DNA from: Haliclystus octoradiatus
Lineage: Eukaryota > Cnidaria > Staurozoa > Stauromedusae > Haliclystidae
Length of the DNA stretch: 64,000 nucleotides
Direction: 5' to 3'
NCBI GenBank assembly: GCA_916610825.1
Contig: OU744454.1
Coordinates: 335,001 to 399,000 of the forward strand
Shown: positions 1 through 12,800 of the stretch, in pieces
Layout: every line of letters starts with the position of its first letter
Numbering within the stretch: the stretch's first letter is position 1
Notes under the pieces: model-generated
The model's input: the letters and a program-made list of their open reading frames with translations, nothing else
What the model was told of the DNA's origin: nothing
Database searches by the model: none
Made by a program: the position numbers and the translations under genes

Positions 1-311
1 ATGATAATTATACAGATTAAAAATCATTCTTTGACTGAAGCTCTTCAAGGTTCTACCCCGCTGTTAAAATAAACATTCGTATAGTCTGCATTCACTCTTA
101 GAACTAACAACAGCATTCAATTCTGTCAATTTCAGAATCCTCAAACTCTTTTAAAACTAGATCTGATTCCTACGTTTGTGAAATGATACTCAGATATATT
201 TGAAATCTAACTAACATTCTATATCGTTATATTGACTTGATGCTATTTGCTTTATATTAAGTAGTTTTTAATTGAAAGCCCAAATGTCGTACAAAATAGA
301 TATAAATGACT

Positions 312-3300
312 TCAATAACCTGTGACGGCAGTCCGTTCATCTGTCTTGGGTATAACTGATATAGTAATCTTGTCAGCCGTCGTTGTTTTGCTGGTTCTCT
401 TTGTGCTGCTGTCATTATTATCATCAATACTTGAGTCACTGAAGTCGTCATACATCTCTTGAGTGACAAGTTCTTTGTCCTTTGATAGTTTGTCTTTTGA
501 CCCGTCATCAGATTGACGGTGGCCCATCTTAACATTGTCTTTTTTTGTGGTTTTATCATACTTCTCCTTTGAATCTTTTGTTGATTTTATTTGAGCCTTT
601 CCTTTTTCACTGCTTAATTGAATATCCACAACAGCAACTGATGATTTGCTCTGACTATCAACTGAATGACGATTTCTATTCCCTCCGTCTTTCCTTTCTT
701 TACTTGGATTTGTTGCTCTTTCAAACAAAAGTAGAATATAAAACCCTATCTTACACATGCATTATAGAACGCAACAGAAAGACAATACTAACTAGGCAAT
801 AATAGGATGCATTGGCTCAACTGGCGGCATCAAACATGACATGGTCACAGGCCAGTCATATCTATCGTCACACGGAATAAAACGCTATACAAGCTGCTGC
901 ACAAGGAATGACTATAGCGAGGATGTAAACAACTTCAAATGACATTCGGACAGGAGGAGAGTATCATTAGAAGTAAATAAATAAATGATGATGATGTATA
1001 TCGTTAGTGGGTCTTACCTCTTGCGACTTGGCGGGGGTGTGACGTCACTATCGCTACCATCTTCACTGTCCGCAGATATTGAATCATGCGGTCTCTTCGT
1101 AGGTCTCGCTGAACCTACCAACAAACGCGACACACAACGTTAGATTAGTTATTGATAGGGACATCGTTGACAAACACCATGAACAACAACGACAACATTG
1201 TACCTCTGGTTGATTGCTGCATCTCTTGGTTGTCTTTTTTAGATGTTGAACTGGTGCCACCGCCATGCCGGTATTTCTTGGTTTGGTCAATGTCTTGACG
1301 AGGGGAGTCGTACTTATCATTACCAGCAGCAGGGTAATGCCTCTCTGTCAAGATAAACGATGCATTGACAGCCATCAACATCATTCATTATTGGTGGTGC
1401 AAATGGCAGTGAATGATAAAATAGATTAGGGGATTGGTTATCAACGTAAGACTCGTAATTGATTATTGGTGATCTACACTCAAAATTAATGAAGTTTAAT
1501 ATCATCATCATTTAGATACTACATTTACATAATTAACAAATTTTCAAACAAATGAAAGAGAGACCAGTCGTGCACCACTAACGAGGAAAGAAATCATTAC
1601 CCCTGAACTTAGTGGGGTCAGCCTACCACTATGCTAAAAGGCACCCGATGTTTCATCAACTCAATTTCCTCTGGACTTGTACAGTGCACATCTGCAATAG
1701 GTCAATCCAAACAACAATTCTTGGAGGTGACTGCTAATTTAGAATCGTTTGATTGTACAATTGTTTGATCGCTTGATTTCGATACAGCAAACAGTCGTAC
1801 TGCCGCACAAACTGTGTAACATACCTTTACTTCGATGTCTACCGTCATGGTAATTTTTGTGCCCTTTATTGATATGATATGCGTCATGGTAACTACCTTT
1901 CCCAGCATGCTGTGTATGTTTATATTCACGGCTGTAGCCTAGGTCATGGTTCCACGTCTCATGATTTGAGTAATGAGAACCTCTTTCAGCGTATCTCTTG
2001 TCTGCACGCTCATCATACTGCTTGGCATATTTGTTACCATGGATACCAGAGCGTGAATCAGACCTGTGGTCATACTGATCGGCGTCTGCATAATGGCTGC
2101 TGCGCTTACTTGACTTGTGTTCCCTCTGTGGCGGATCAGCTTTCATCCGTTTCTTTTGTGAGAGAGCATCATCCAAATGGCTTTCTTGGTCTGCGTACCA
2201 ATGACTTCCTTCCCTTGATGTCCGATCATCATCGCTGATGGGTGAAGCTACATGACGCGTCGATTTTGATGAGCGGCGCTTTGATGATTTTCTATCGTCA
2301 GCACTGTAGTATTCATCTGTGTCAGCACTGGAGATATCCTTCCGATTCGATTTCTTTCTTTTCTTTTGCTTTGATAACTTTATATCGCTGCCTTTCTTTG
2401 AATCGGATGCAACACTGCTACCACGCCGTTTATCCTTCATTTCCATTTCAACTTCAAAATGTTTTCTATTTTCTTCGTTTGCCATCTTCCTTTCCTCATG
2501 TTCTGATAAATCATCATCTCTGCTGATTGACTTTTTCCTTTTCTTACTTTTTTTCGGCACATCATCCATAATTTTCATAATTTGATCACTTGCCAATTGA
2601 ACTGTGCTTGATAAAGGTATCTGTTCCTCTTTTTCCTTCTTCACTTTCGTCATCTTTTGCTGCTTCACTTCTACTTTGCGCATATCTTTCTGTTTCTTTT
2701 CTTTGAAGACATCAACACTTGAATTTGGCCGCTGGATTTTACTATGCAGAACAATGGGTTCAATTTGGGATTTCTTTTTCTCTTTTTTAGCCTGCATCTT
2801 ATTACTAATTGTGTTTGCTGATTGGTTGCTGATGACACTTTTATTTGATTGATTGATGTCAGATGCCTTTGATTTTGCTCTTACTAAACAACAACATTTA
2901 AACTTTGTCAGTAATTAAAATCAGTTCGATAAAAATAAATAAATTCAGAATTATTGAATTGATTCTTACCTGGAATATCTTCCTCACTCAAAGATTGTTC
3001 GTGTCTCCTACACCAAAGCATAATCAAATATCAGTTCAAAATGATTGACAATATCAATTGCGTTTGGTTGTGAGGCCAAGGGAAGGGAATTATGGGGAAC
3101 TGGCCCCTAAGAACACAAAGCAACGAGTGACCAGAACTGGTGGATGGTGCTTCAGATTGGTTCGATTTGACCTTATCTGAATATCGAATGAACATTGTGA
3201 TGGCAGATGTAATGGCCTTGAGGGTGTTACATGAACATTGTGATGGCAGATGTAATGGCCTTGAGGGTGTTACATGAACATTGTGATGGCAGATGTAATG

Positions 3301-6300
3301 GCCTTGAGGGTGTTACATGAACATTGTGATGGCAGATGTAATGGCCTTGAGGGTGTTACATGAACATTGTGATGGCAGATGTAATGGCCTTGAGGGTGTT
3401 ACATGAACATTGTGATGGCAGATGTAATGGCCTTGAGGGTGTTACATGAACATTGTGATGGCAGATGTAATGGCCTTGAGGGTGTTACATGAACATTTTG
3501 ATGGCAGATGTAATGGCCTTGAGGGTGTTACATGAACATTGTGATGGCAGATGTAATGGCCTTGAGGGTGTTACATGAACATTGTGATGGCAGATGTAAT
3601 GGCCTTGAGGGTGTTACATGAACATTGTGATGGCAGATGTAATGGCCTTGAGGGTGTTACATGAACATTGTGATGGCAGATGTAATGGCCTTGAGGGTGT
3701 TACATGAACATTGTGATGGCAGATGTAATGGCCTTGAGGGTGTTACATGAACATTGTGATGGCAGATGTAATGGCCTTGAGGGTGTTACATGAACATTGT
3801 GATGGCAGATGTAATGGCCTTGAGGGTGTTACATGAACATTGTGATGGCAGATGTAATGGCCTTGAGGGTGTTACATGAACATTGTGATGGCAGATGTAA
3901 TGGCCTTGAGGGTGTTACATGAACATTTTGATGGCAGATGTAATGGCCTTGAGGGTGTTACATGAACATTTTGATGGCAGATGTAATGGCCTTGAGGGTG
4001 TTACATGAACATTGTGATGGCAGATGTAATGGCCTTGAGGGTGTTACATGAACATTGTGATGGCAGATGTAATGGCCTTGAGGGTGTTACATGAACATTG
4101 TGATGGCAGATGTAATGGCCTTGAGGGTGTTACATGAACATTGTGATGGCAGATGTAATGGCCTTGAGGGTGTTACATGAACATTGTGATGGCAGATGTA
4201 ATGGCCTTGAGGGTGTTACATGAACATTGTGATGGCAGATGTAATGGCCTTGAGGGTGTTACATGAACATTGTGATGGCAGATGTAATGGCCTTGAGGGT
4301 GTTACATGAACATTGTGATGGCAGATGTAATGGCCTTGAGGGTGTTACATGAACATTGTGATGGCAGATGTAATGGCCTTGAGGGTGTTACATGAACATT
4401 GTGATGGCAGATGTAATGGCCTTGAGGGTGTTACATGAACATTGTGATGGCAGATGTAATGGCCTTGAGGGTGTTACATGAACATTGTGATGGCAGATGT
4501 AATGGCCTTGAGGGTGTTACATGAACATTGTGATGGCAGATGTAATGGCCTTGAGGGTGTTACATGAACATTGTGATGGCAGATGTAATGGCCTTGAGGG
4601 TGTTACATGAACATTGTGATGGCAGATGTAATGGCCTTGAGGGTGTTACATGACAAAGAACTACATTTTATTTAGATAGAATACATGCTGTTCTTGTGTT
4701 TTTGAAATGACGATGTTTGTCTCACTTTTTATAATAACAGGACCTTTTTATTTTTCACGAGAGGGTTTAACTTCTTAACATCTCATGTTTCTGTGTCTAG
4801 AAAACGGTTGAACCAAACGACAATCTTTTATGATATATACTATATTTTCTAGTTCTGTTTATGCTATTTCTTACATAAGTTACATATATTTAAGCTATTA
4901 TTTTTCGATATATCTTTTATATTATGACATAAATACGTACATACGTAGGCCACATAACATAATTGAATACAGTGTTAAACGGGTGCTAAGTGCGTCTATC
5001 TGCCATTTTGATTCAAAATAAAGCACAACAACAACTTCTGCTTTCAGAATGATCGTTTCAATGTTCAACTAAATATACAAATATTTTTTATTGATATTCA
5101 AGGTCCAACAAAAGAGAAACTTAAAAGTCTCTACAGTAAAAATTGGTAGAAAAGAGTGAGACACAAAATCGTCACTTTGACTGAATTTTTGGAAGGGAAA
5201 CAGTCGCGCAAGAACACACAAAAGATAAAACACAAGAACAACATGTATGAATAGAAAATTTTCCTCTATCTAACGAAACAATATCGCAATATTCGGGATA
5301 TACACTTTAACCATGCAATCAAGGTAAAAGAATATGTTGAACTTAATCGGCAGTGGTGCGACAGAGCCTCCAAATAGAGGAGTAGTATGGGCGCGCGCCT
5401 TCCTATAGAGCTATCCCCTACATGCTTACATGCACACATGTTAACTCACTTGAATTTTAATAAAGGTTGATTGACAATTTCATTCACGTCTTTGTCATCG
5501 TCATGGATATATTTACAATCACGACCATAAACACAATGACCATACAATTGCCATTTATGACAGGGCTCTGTATTCTTAGATGCAGCACTTCTCTGTGAAA
5601 AATAAAATATGAAATCTCAAAAGTAGGAAAATGTACATGCAATGTTTGAAAGGAGAATAAATTCTATTATTATGATTGAAATTATACGGTGGATATTGTT
5701 TCGGCTGCCGGAAAGGTGTTCTCAAAAGATAATGCTCTGTGAGTCCTTTACGCATGCGTATGTAGAGAGTAAACATGGCTGTGTCGATCGATCAAAATTA
5801 ACTCTTAAATAGTTTGTAAAATAATTCATAGCACCGTAGATTGGATTCAATTGACTGTTTGGAATAATTATAAGACAGAAACGATATTCAACATATCTAT
5901 GCATTAACAATTTTATTCTGTATTTGATTTATCGAAGCTTTTCAGCGATTCTACCCAACGTTTTCAACATTTGAGTGTCGTGACATTTATTTGGCGCTCT
6001 AAAAAGTTTCAGAGCATATTTATGTAGCCTAACGAAATTTCAAAACATTTTTACTTTGGTGATTTGTGATAATATGGGATAATTACCGGTTAGTCATCTC
6101 CTTATCCGGTAACTGATGTTTATGCCTACCAATTCTGATTTTGTCGTATCGGCCTACCAAAAGTTAAATCTCTGAGACCCAGTCTGCATTACACAGGCTT
6201 CCAGCCAGGGATCTCCTGCGGCGCAAGCCGCTTGTACTTCAGTGCCAACGCCAAATTGGCGGGAAATTTCCCTCTCAGCGCTTTGGCGGTGGATTTTTGT

Positions 6301-9300
6301 TTCATATTTTGGTGCATTTTCTATTTTTATCGTATAATTTTGACGGAAAATTACCCGAAACCGAAGACGAGTTTGTTCGCTTTTCTATAAGTTTGAGATA
6401 AAGGTTTGATGTGGCATTGTGAATCCTTAATATAAAGTGTTTTAAACCTCTAGCACTTGAATTTTAAATTAATTTATATTCTATTATTAAATTGATGAAC
6501 AGAATTGTTATTAACGTGATCGAGGAACAGGACCGTCCGTCGCCATTGCATCTTGAACGAATGTGAGAGAAAAGCAAACAACACAATCAATACGCATGCA
6601 CAAGAGACACACATAGCATTATTGCTAGCACTCAGGGTTTCGGCTGCCGGAACATTATCCACTTCGTAAATTAATTAAATGTTGCAGCATGAATACTTTC
6701 GAAATCATTTGAGATTGAGATTATCTGCTCCCTTCATTCCAGATTGGAAAGTTTGCTGTTTGCGGACTTGATCTTGGCCGCGCAATAATTCTTTGCCTGA
6801 AATTCCAGCCGCGCATTTCAAAATGTTATCCCTATTTTATAATAAAATGACATAATTTCCATGATTATTTGGATGTTATATCTAAAATTTGCCGACATAT
6901 ACGATCCACCCGTACAATCTTACACCAGAATTTGGCTTTCAGCCGCACATTTTCCGAGAAAAAATACGATCCTGGCCGCGCACAATGCATTCATTCCAAT
7001 CCGACCTTCATTATTCCCCTATTCCAGCAGAATATTTTTTGTGTGAGGTGAGCCCTTTCTATAGAATTTATCTAAATCATCTTTGGTGTTATCCACATAT
7101 TAGATTAATAATAATCAGAATTATTCGTCCGCAAATTAAACTTCGAAAATTGTAGCAACAATTCACATTGTCACTGGCAGTCCGTCATCGTGCTTCTGGT
7201 TCTGACTGCTTTGTGCATCGTCTGCGTCAAGTTTGGGTCATTTCATATGAAATCTGCACTTTCTCGCCACCCCTTCGTGAAATTTAACAAAACCATATGT
7301 GCAAATACAACTTGAGGAGCTGAGTTCGGATCTGTAACTTTTATCTCGGAATTTGCAACAGTGTCAGTTTTATGGCACTTCGATAAAGGTGTGAAAATAA
7401 CATATTGTGCTTCATTTAAACATTGATCAATATCTTCGTCATTTCTTATTATAAATTAACGATTTATAAGGTCTGCAATACTTTAATAATGCTTCTTATA
7501 ATATATCGTAATTTTAATTCCGAATATTCTAATTTAACTACATAAAAGTCAAAGTAAAAATTTGAAAGAACATACCAAATCTTCTTACGAATTCAGGCCG
7601 ATGAAAAATAGATCAAAAGTTGTGTTCTGTGTAGTTGATTATCACTGTGTAGGTCATTCTAACGCGAGATTGACATTCGCCTTGCTTTTTTACATTTTGT
7701 CTTCAAAAAGCAATATTTTTGTTTTCAGCCGAAGTTGATAAAACCATAATAAAACCAATGTCACAAGAACGCTAAATGACCGATTCACACCATTTGCTTT
7801 GCCCTGCTCAAATTATTTTTAGATCGCTCAACGCACAGTTCGCAAGTTATTGATGATTAATTCAATGACATAAACCACCATTGTCTACTTGAAACTCATT
7901 CATCGATGTATGTGATTTATTCATTTGCCGTTCTTATTTATATCTTCAACTTCTCCATTTTTTACGGCTTTACTATAAATGAAGGGTAATACAAAACATG
8001 TAAAGAACACCATCTTGATCTACACAGAACACAATTTTTGATCTATTTTTCATTGGAATGAATTCATAAGAATTTTTGGTATGTTCTTTCAAAGTTTTAG
8101 TTTGACTTTTATGTAGTTAAATTAGAATCTACGAATTAAAATTACGATATATTATAAGAAGCATTAGTAAAGTATTGCAGGGCACGTCTGATTTACGGAA
8201 AACGGAAAGAAATTTACGGAAAAATATAAAACGAGATCTCCATTGTATTCCGCATTCCTGCAAACGAGTGTGCCGCGTGGAAATACATCGCTTTGATCGA
8301 TGGATTTAGGTGTAGTGAATATAGCAACAACTATTTTGCGATGATGTTTTGAGTTTAGAGTTTGGACATTCGACATAAGACGTTTGGATATTATCAATAT
8401 TCTGTTTCATTTACTCCTCCAGTCTTTTACGTAGACATAGTTATTATCATGGATTGATGGAGCTTTTCGATTGATTTATTTACTGTATTTTGTATTTGTG
8501 TCACTGTGATCTTCGTTGGTTAACTTCATATAGGCTTACGCCTACCTTACATTGGCACATTACTTGTAATTTATTGCATTATTGTCGATTTTTTGGTTGA
8601 ATTCATTAAAAACAAAAATCAAATTTTAGTTCCGATTCTTCTCACTACTAATCTCTTGACAATTTTGATAAGCAATGGCAAGATAAAGACGGTATCCTTC
8701 GCAAACAGATACAAATGGTAACTGCAATAATTCTTCCCTAACTGTAATAACATTGAATCGATAGCTTTTGTTAAAATTCTGATTGTGAAACTCCAATGTC
8801 TCGTTTGTCAAACCATTGTCAGCTACTTGCAAACACTGTTCAGATTGTCATTCACATTTAATTAAAAACATTTACAATGTTGTATTCTTTTCTATCGCTG
8901 ATAATTTCACGAATAAAAAGTATCAGATGCCAAGACAAAATAAACAAAATAATCACAATCTAAGGCAAAATTGCAAAATGTTATTTTCACTGCATCTAAA
9001 TCCACCGCTCACGACGATATATTCCCATGCGGTATACTCGTTTACAGGAAAGAGGAATACAATGGACCTCGTTTTATATTTTTCCGTAAATTTCTTTCCA
9101 TTTTCCGTAAATCAGACATGCCCAGTATTGCAGACCTTATAAATCGTTAATTTATAATAAGAAATGGCGAAGATATTGATCAATGTTTAAATGAAGCACA
9201 ATATGTTATTTTCACACCTTTATCAAAGTGCTATAAAACTGACACTGTTGCAAATTCCGAGATAAAAGTTACATCCGAACTCAGCTCCTCAAGTTGTATT

Positions 9301-9784
9301 TGCACATATGGTTTTGTTAAATTTCACGAAGGGGTGGCGAGAAAGTGCAGATTTCATATGGAATACCGGTTTGCAGAGTATGGCAATTGCGCACCCGAGA
9401 TGCAACGACATTCTGATTAATTTATGGACAAACATCAACAAAAATTGCTACAATTTTGCCATGGCGCACCCGATATTTCGTTGGAAAGTGCCCTTCTCTG
9501 ATCTGCAGTCTCTGCGTCTGATGTCTGATGACTCCGATCTGACTGATTCTCTGAGAAATGCGCACATATAGATCATAATATCGCACATTGGAATTATCTA
9601 GAAAATCGTTGGAATTTAAATAATGCTCTAAATATAGACTCACTTCAAATTTCGCACTTTGGCTTCCTAATCTTTCAAAAACAGACTTTTTCCTGGAATC
9701 ATATCCTTCGTAATTACCAACACTTGAATCAACGCCACTACTTTCAATGGATAATTTGCGCTTAATTTTGACCTTAGATGTCAT
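312..9784 (-). CDS. ZC3H13: ZC3H13/Flacc-like CCCH zinc finger protein
   Basis: Seven exons join in frame: 9644-9784, 5450-5592, 2970-3007, 1825-2883, 1204-1344, 1018-1114, 312-717, giving 674 aa. The ATG at 9784 opens with a basic stretch followed by KKSVFERLG (residues 32-40), very like the SVFERLG motif near the N-terminus of vertebrate ZC3H13. One CCCH finger follows (C58, C67, C73, H77; spacing 8-5-3), then SEEDIP and long Lys/Ser/Arg/Asp-rich disorder. ZC3H13 and fly Flacc are nuclear scaffolds that link the METTL3 m6A RNA methyltransferase to WTAP and VIRMA; that role is carried over from the family. The conserved C-terminal domain of vertebrate ZC3H13 is not seen: the frame stops at TGA 312-314. 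The gene could continue left of the window through a weak donor at that point, though I found no in-frame acceptor. Introns 1 and 2 are full of repeats. Confidence 0.82.
3189..4650. repeat. 43-bp minisatellite, 34 copies
   Basis: The block is exactly 34 x 43 bp. The unit begins TGAACATTGTGATGGCAGAT. Copies look identical except for a G-to-T change in three of them (near 3496, 3926 and 3969). The first variant is ten units from the second, and the second and third are adjacent. The array lies in ZC3H13 intron 2, between the CCCH exon and the 38-nt exon. The unit length is not a multiple of three and every frame closes, so it is not coding. Confidence 0.97.
4667..5278. mobile_element. MITE-like element with imperfect inverted ends
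   Basis: The left edge (TTAGATAG, then ATACATGCTGTTCTTGTGTT, then a TGACGAT and GTCTCACT block) recurs in reverse complement at about 5150-5278 with small gaps. No coding sequence is seen inside. It begins directly beside the minisatellite. Target duplication and superfamily were not resolved. Confidence 0.5.
5700..6660. mobile_element. Possible MITE with short inverted ends
   Basis: A segment near 5725-5765 containing TACGCATGCGTA and ATAATGCT recurs in reverse complement near 6588-6625, and GGCTGCCGG is present near both outer edges (5704 and 6641). The interior includes GC-rich short palindromes near 6215-6295 (for example GCGGCGCAAGCCGC) and no credible ORF. It lies in ZC3H13 intron 1. 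The similarity is patchy, so it may be an old element. Confidence 0.35.
7242..9365. mobile_element. Foldback (palindromic) element, interrupted by a MULE-type MITE
   Basis: The left arm, about 7242-7640, is matched in reverse complement by 8023-8179 plus 9133-9365, with a central loop at 7641-8022. The right arm is split by the 944-bp insertion at 8180-9123. Arm similarity fades outward of 7242 and 9365, although a short AAAATTGTAGCAA match near 7146 and 9450 suggests the original ends lie farther out. No ORF with a recognisable product was found. It lies in ZC3H13 intron 1. Confidence 0.8.
8180..9123. mobile_element. Mutator-like MITE with 9-bp target duplication
   Basis: The ends are inverted: GGGCACGTCTGATTTACGG on the left, and the reverse complement of the right end begins GGGCATGTCTGATTTACGG. 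Similarity continues for roughly 100 bp. The element is flanked by direct copies of AGTATTGCA (8171-8179 and 9124-9132). A 9-bp duplication with GG-starting ends fits Mutator-like elements. The uninterrupted partner arm near 7470 shows the empty site. A minus-strand ORF at 8626-8832 is open for 68 codons but not recognised. Confidence 0.85.
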
Positions 9785-9872
9785 ATCAATTGTATTACAT
9801 AAAGAGAAGTCTCCCTCGGTAAGCAAAACACTTTTTTAAGACATCTTAAATTAGCAGAATGTACAAAGTAAT

Positions 9873-12800
9873 GGGAGTGCCTAAAACCCAGACCCAGACC
9901 CAGACTCAGACCCAGACCAGAGGCCTAAAACCCAGACTCAGACTCAGACCGGATTGATTTTAAAGTCTACTTTTCGTAGTGTAAACAGGAGAATCGTTTC
10001 TTAAATTTGACTCAAATCGATAGAGAAACTTTATATTATCATTTGTTGGTAAAATTTATGATGATTAACGCAATAGGTTGATAGCAATGCAGTTCGGATT
10101 TCGGTCGATAAAAATGGATTAAACACAAACCAGCCTAATTTCTTCATTCCCAACGTCCATACGAACATTCGACTTCAGATGAAAAGACCAATTAGGAAGG
10201 AAATAACGCCAGAATCAGACTTTCTTTTGGACTTATAGCAAATTAACAACATCAATGATGAAGAACTGGAGAAAATGAAAGCTTGGCTGTGATTATATAC
10301 GAAGGACTTTTACAAAACAAACCTATCATAAACATCTACGATCGCCGCGATTTTGAATATTTGTTTGGAACGCTGTGAATATGCGTATAGAAAAAAGGAA
10401 CCTATATATTCGTTTAACTCAGGTATTATGAGTTGTAGCAGTTCGTCAAAGTGTGTTCTTGTTTATCATTTTCAAATTGATGTTGCCTAGTATTTTAAAG
10501 TAGTCAAAGATTGGGTTTACTCATAGCATTTCATGTTTTCGTTTGGTCGCCATTTTTGCAACTTTAACCCAACCCAGCGTCCGGTCTGAGATTTGTTATC
10601 TTTATTGATTTAATGAACTACAGATCGAATAAAGGCAATTTAGCGTTTTGAAACTATTCATTTTGTTCTGTTCTCCTCATTCTAAATGTTGTGTTCTTGC
10701 CAATAATCCACTAAAGTCTGATATATGCCATTTTATTTTGGTCTGGGTTTCATCGACAATGACGTCGCCGCGTTTTGAATGTTCGTATGAGTCGCTGTCA
10801 ACTTTAACCCGATCCAACGTCCGGTCTGAGATTTCCAAAGTCTGATATCTACCATTTTGTTTTGGTCTGGGTTTTCATCGACAATGACGTCACCGCGTTT
10901 TGAATGTTCGTTTGAGTCGCTATGAATTTTAACGTCCTGTCTGAGAATTGTTACCTTTATTAATTTAAGGAACTAGAGGTCGAATAAAGGCAATTTTGCG
11001 TTCTGAAACTATTCATTTTGTTCTGTTCTTTGCATTCTCAGTGTTGTGTTTTTATCAATAGTCTACTGAAGTATTTTATATGTCATTTTATCTTGGTCTG
11101 GGTTTTCGTTGACAAGCGTTTTGAATGTTCGTATGAGTCGCTGTCAACTTTAACCCGATCCAACGTCCGGTCTGAGATTTCCAAAGTCTGATATCTACCA
11201 TTTTGTTTTGGTCTGGGTTTTCATTGACAATGACGTCACCGCGTTTTGAATGTTCGTGTGAGTCGCTAAGAATTTTAACGTCCTGTCTTAGAATTGTCAC
11301 CTTTATTAATAAGGAACTAGAGGTCGAATAAAGGCAATTTTGCGTTCTGAAACTATTCGTTTTGTTCTGTTCTTTGCATTCTCAGTGTTGTGTTTTTATC
11401 AATAGTCTACTGAAGTATTATATATGTCATTTTATTTTAGTCTGGGTTTTCCTCGACAATGACGTCGCCGCGTTTTGAATGTTCGTGTGAGTCGCTAAGA
11501 ATTTTAACGTCCTTTCTTAGAATTGTCACCTTTATTAATAAGGAACTAGAGGTCGAATAAAGGCAAATTTGCGTTCTGAAACTATTCATTTTGTTCTGTT
11601 CTTTGCATTCTCAGTGTTGTGTTTTTATCAATAGTCTACTGAAGTCTGGATCGGCAGAAAGTTGACAACGACTCAAATGAACATTCAAAACGCGATGACG
11701 TCATTGTCGATGAAAACCCAGACCAAAACAAAATGGTAGATATCAGACTTTGGAAATCTCAAACCGGACGTTGCATCGGGTTTAAGTTGACAGCGACTCA
11801 TAAGGACATTCAAAACGCGGCGACATCATTGTCAACGAAAACCCAGACCAAGATTAAATGACATATAAAAGACTTCCATAGACTATTGACAAAAACACAA
11901 CTTTGAGAATGCGGAGATCAGAACAAAATGAATCGTTTCAGAACGCAAAATTGCCTTTATTCGATCTACAGTTCCTTAAAATAATAAGGATAAAAAATCT
12001 CAGACCGGACGCTGGATCGGGTGAAAGTTGACAACGACTCATACGAACATTCAAAACGCGGTGACGTCATTGTCGATGAAAACCCAGACCAAAACAAAAT
12101 GGTAGATATCAGACTTTGGATTTCTCAAACCGGACGTTGGATCGGGTTTAAGTTGACAGCGACTCAGAAGGACATTCAAAACGCGGCGACATCATTGTCA
12201 ACGAAAACCCAGACCAAGATTAAATGACATATAAAAGACTTCCATAGACTATTGACAAAAACACAACATTGAGAATGCGGAGAATAGAACAAAATGAATC
12301 GTTTCAGAACGCAAAATTGCCTTTATTCGATCTACAGTTCCTTAAATTAATAAGGATAACAAATCTCAGACCGGACGCTGGATCGGGTGAAAGTTGACAA
12401 CCACTCAAACGAACATTCAAAACGCGGCGACGTCATTGTCAACGAAAACCCAGACCAAGATAAAATGACATATATAAGACTTCAGTAGACTATTGACAAA
12501 AACACAACACTGAGAATGCAAAGAACAGAACAAAATGAATAGTTTCAGAACGCAAAATTGCCTTTATTCGACCTGTAGTTCCTTAAATTAATAAAGGTAA
12601 CAATTCTCAGACAGGACGTTGAAATTCATGGCGACTCATACGAACATTGAAAACGCGGTGACGTCATTGTCGATGAAAACCCAGACCAAAACAAAATGGT
12701 AGATATCAGACTATGGAAATCTCAGACCGGACGTTGGATCGGGTTTAAGTTGACAGCGACTCATACGGACATTCAAAACGCGGCGACGTCATTGTCGACG

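Noticed and set aside
1603-1626. Possible micro-exon of ZC3H13
   Set aside because: No acceptor choice keeps the frame open, and exons 1825-2883 and 1204-1344 already join in phase.
3189-4650. CRISPR-like array
   Set aside because: The 43-bp units are tandem with no unique spacers, in a eukaryotic intron.
9422-9643. C-terminal extension of the first ZC3H13 exon
   Set aside because: A GTGAGT donor follows KFE; the rest reads into intron and shows no match to the family.
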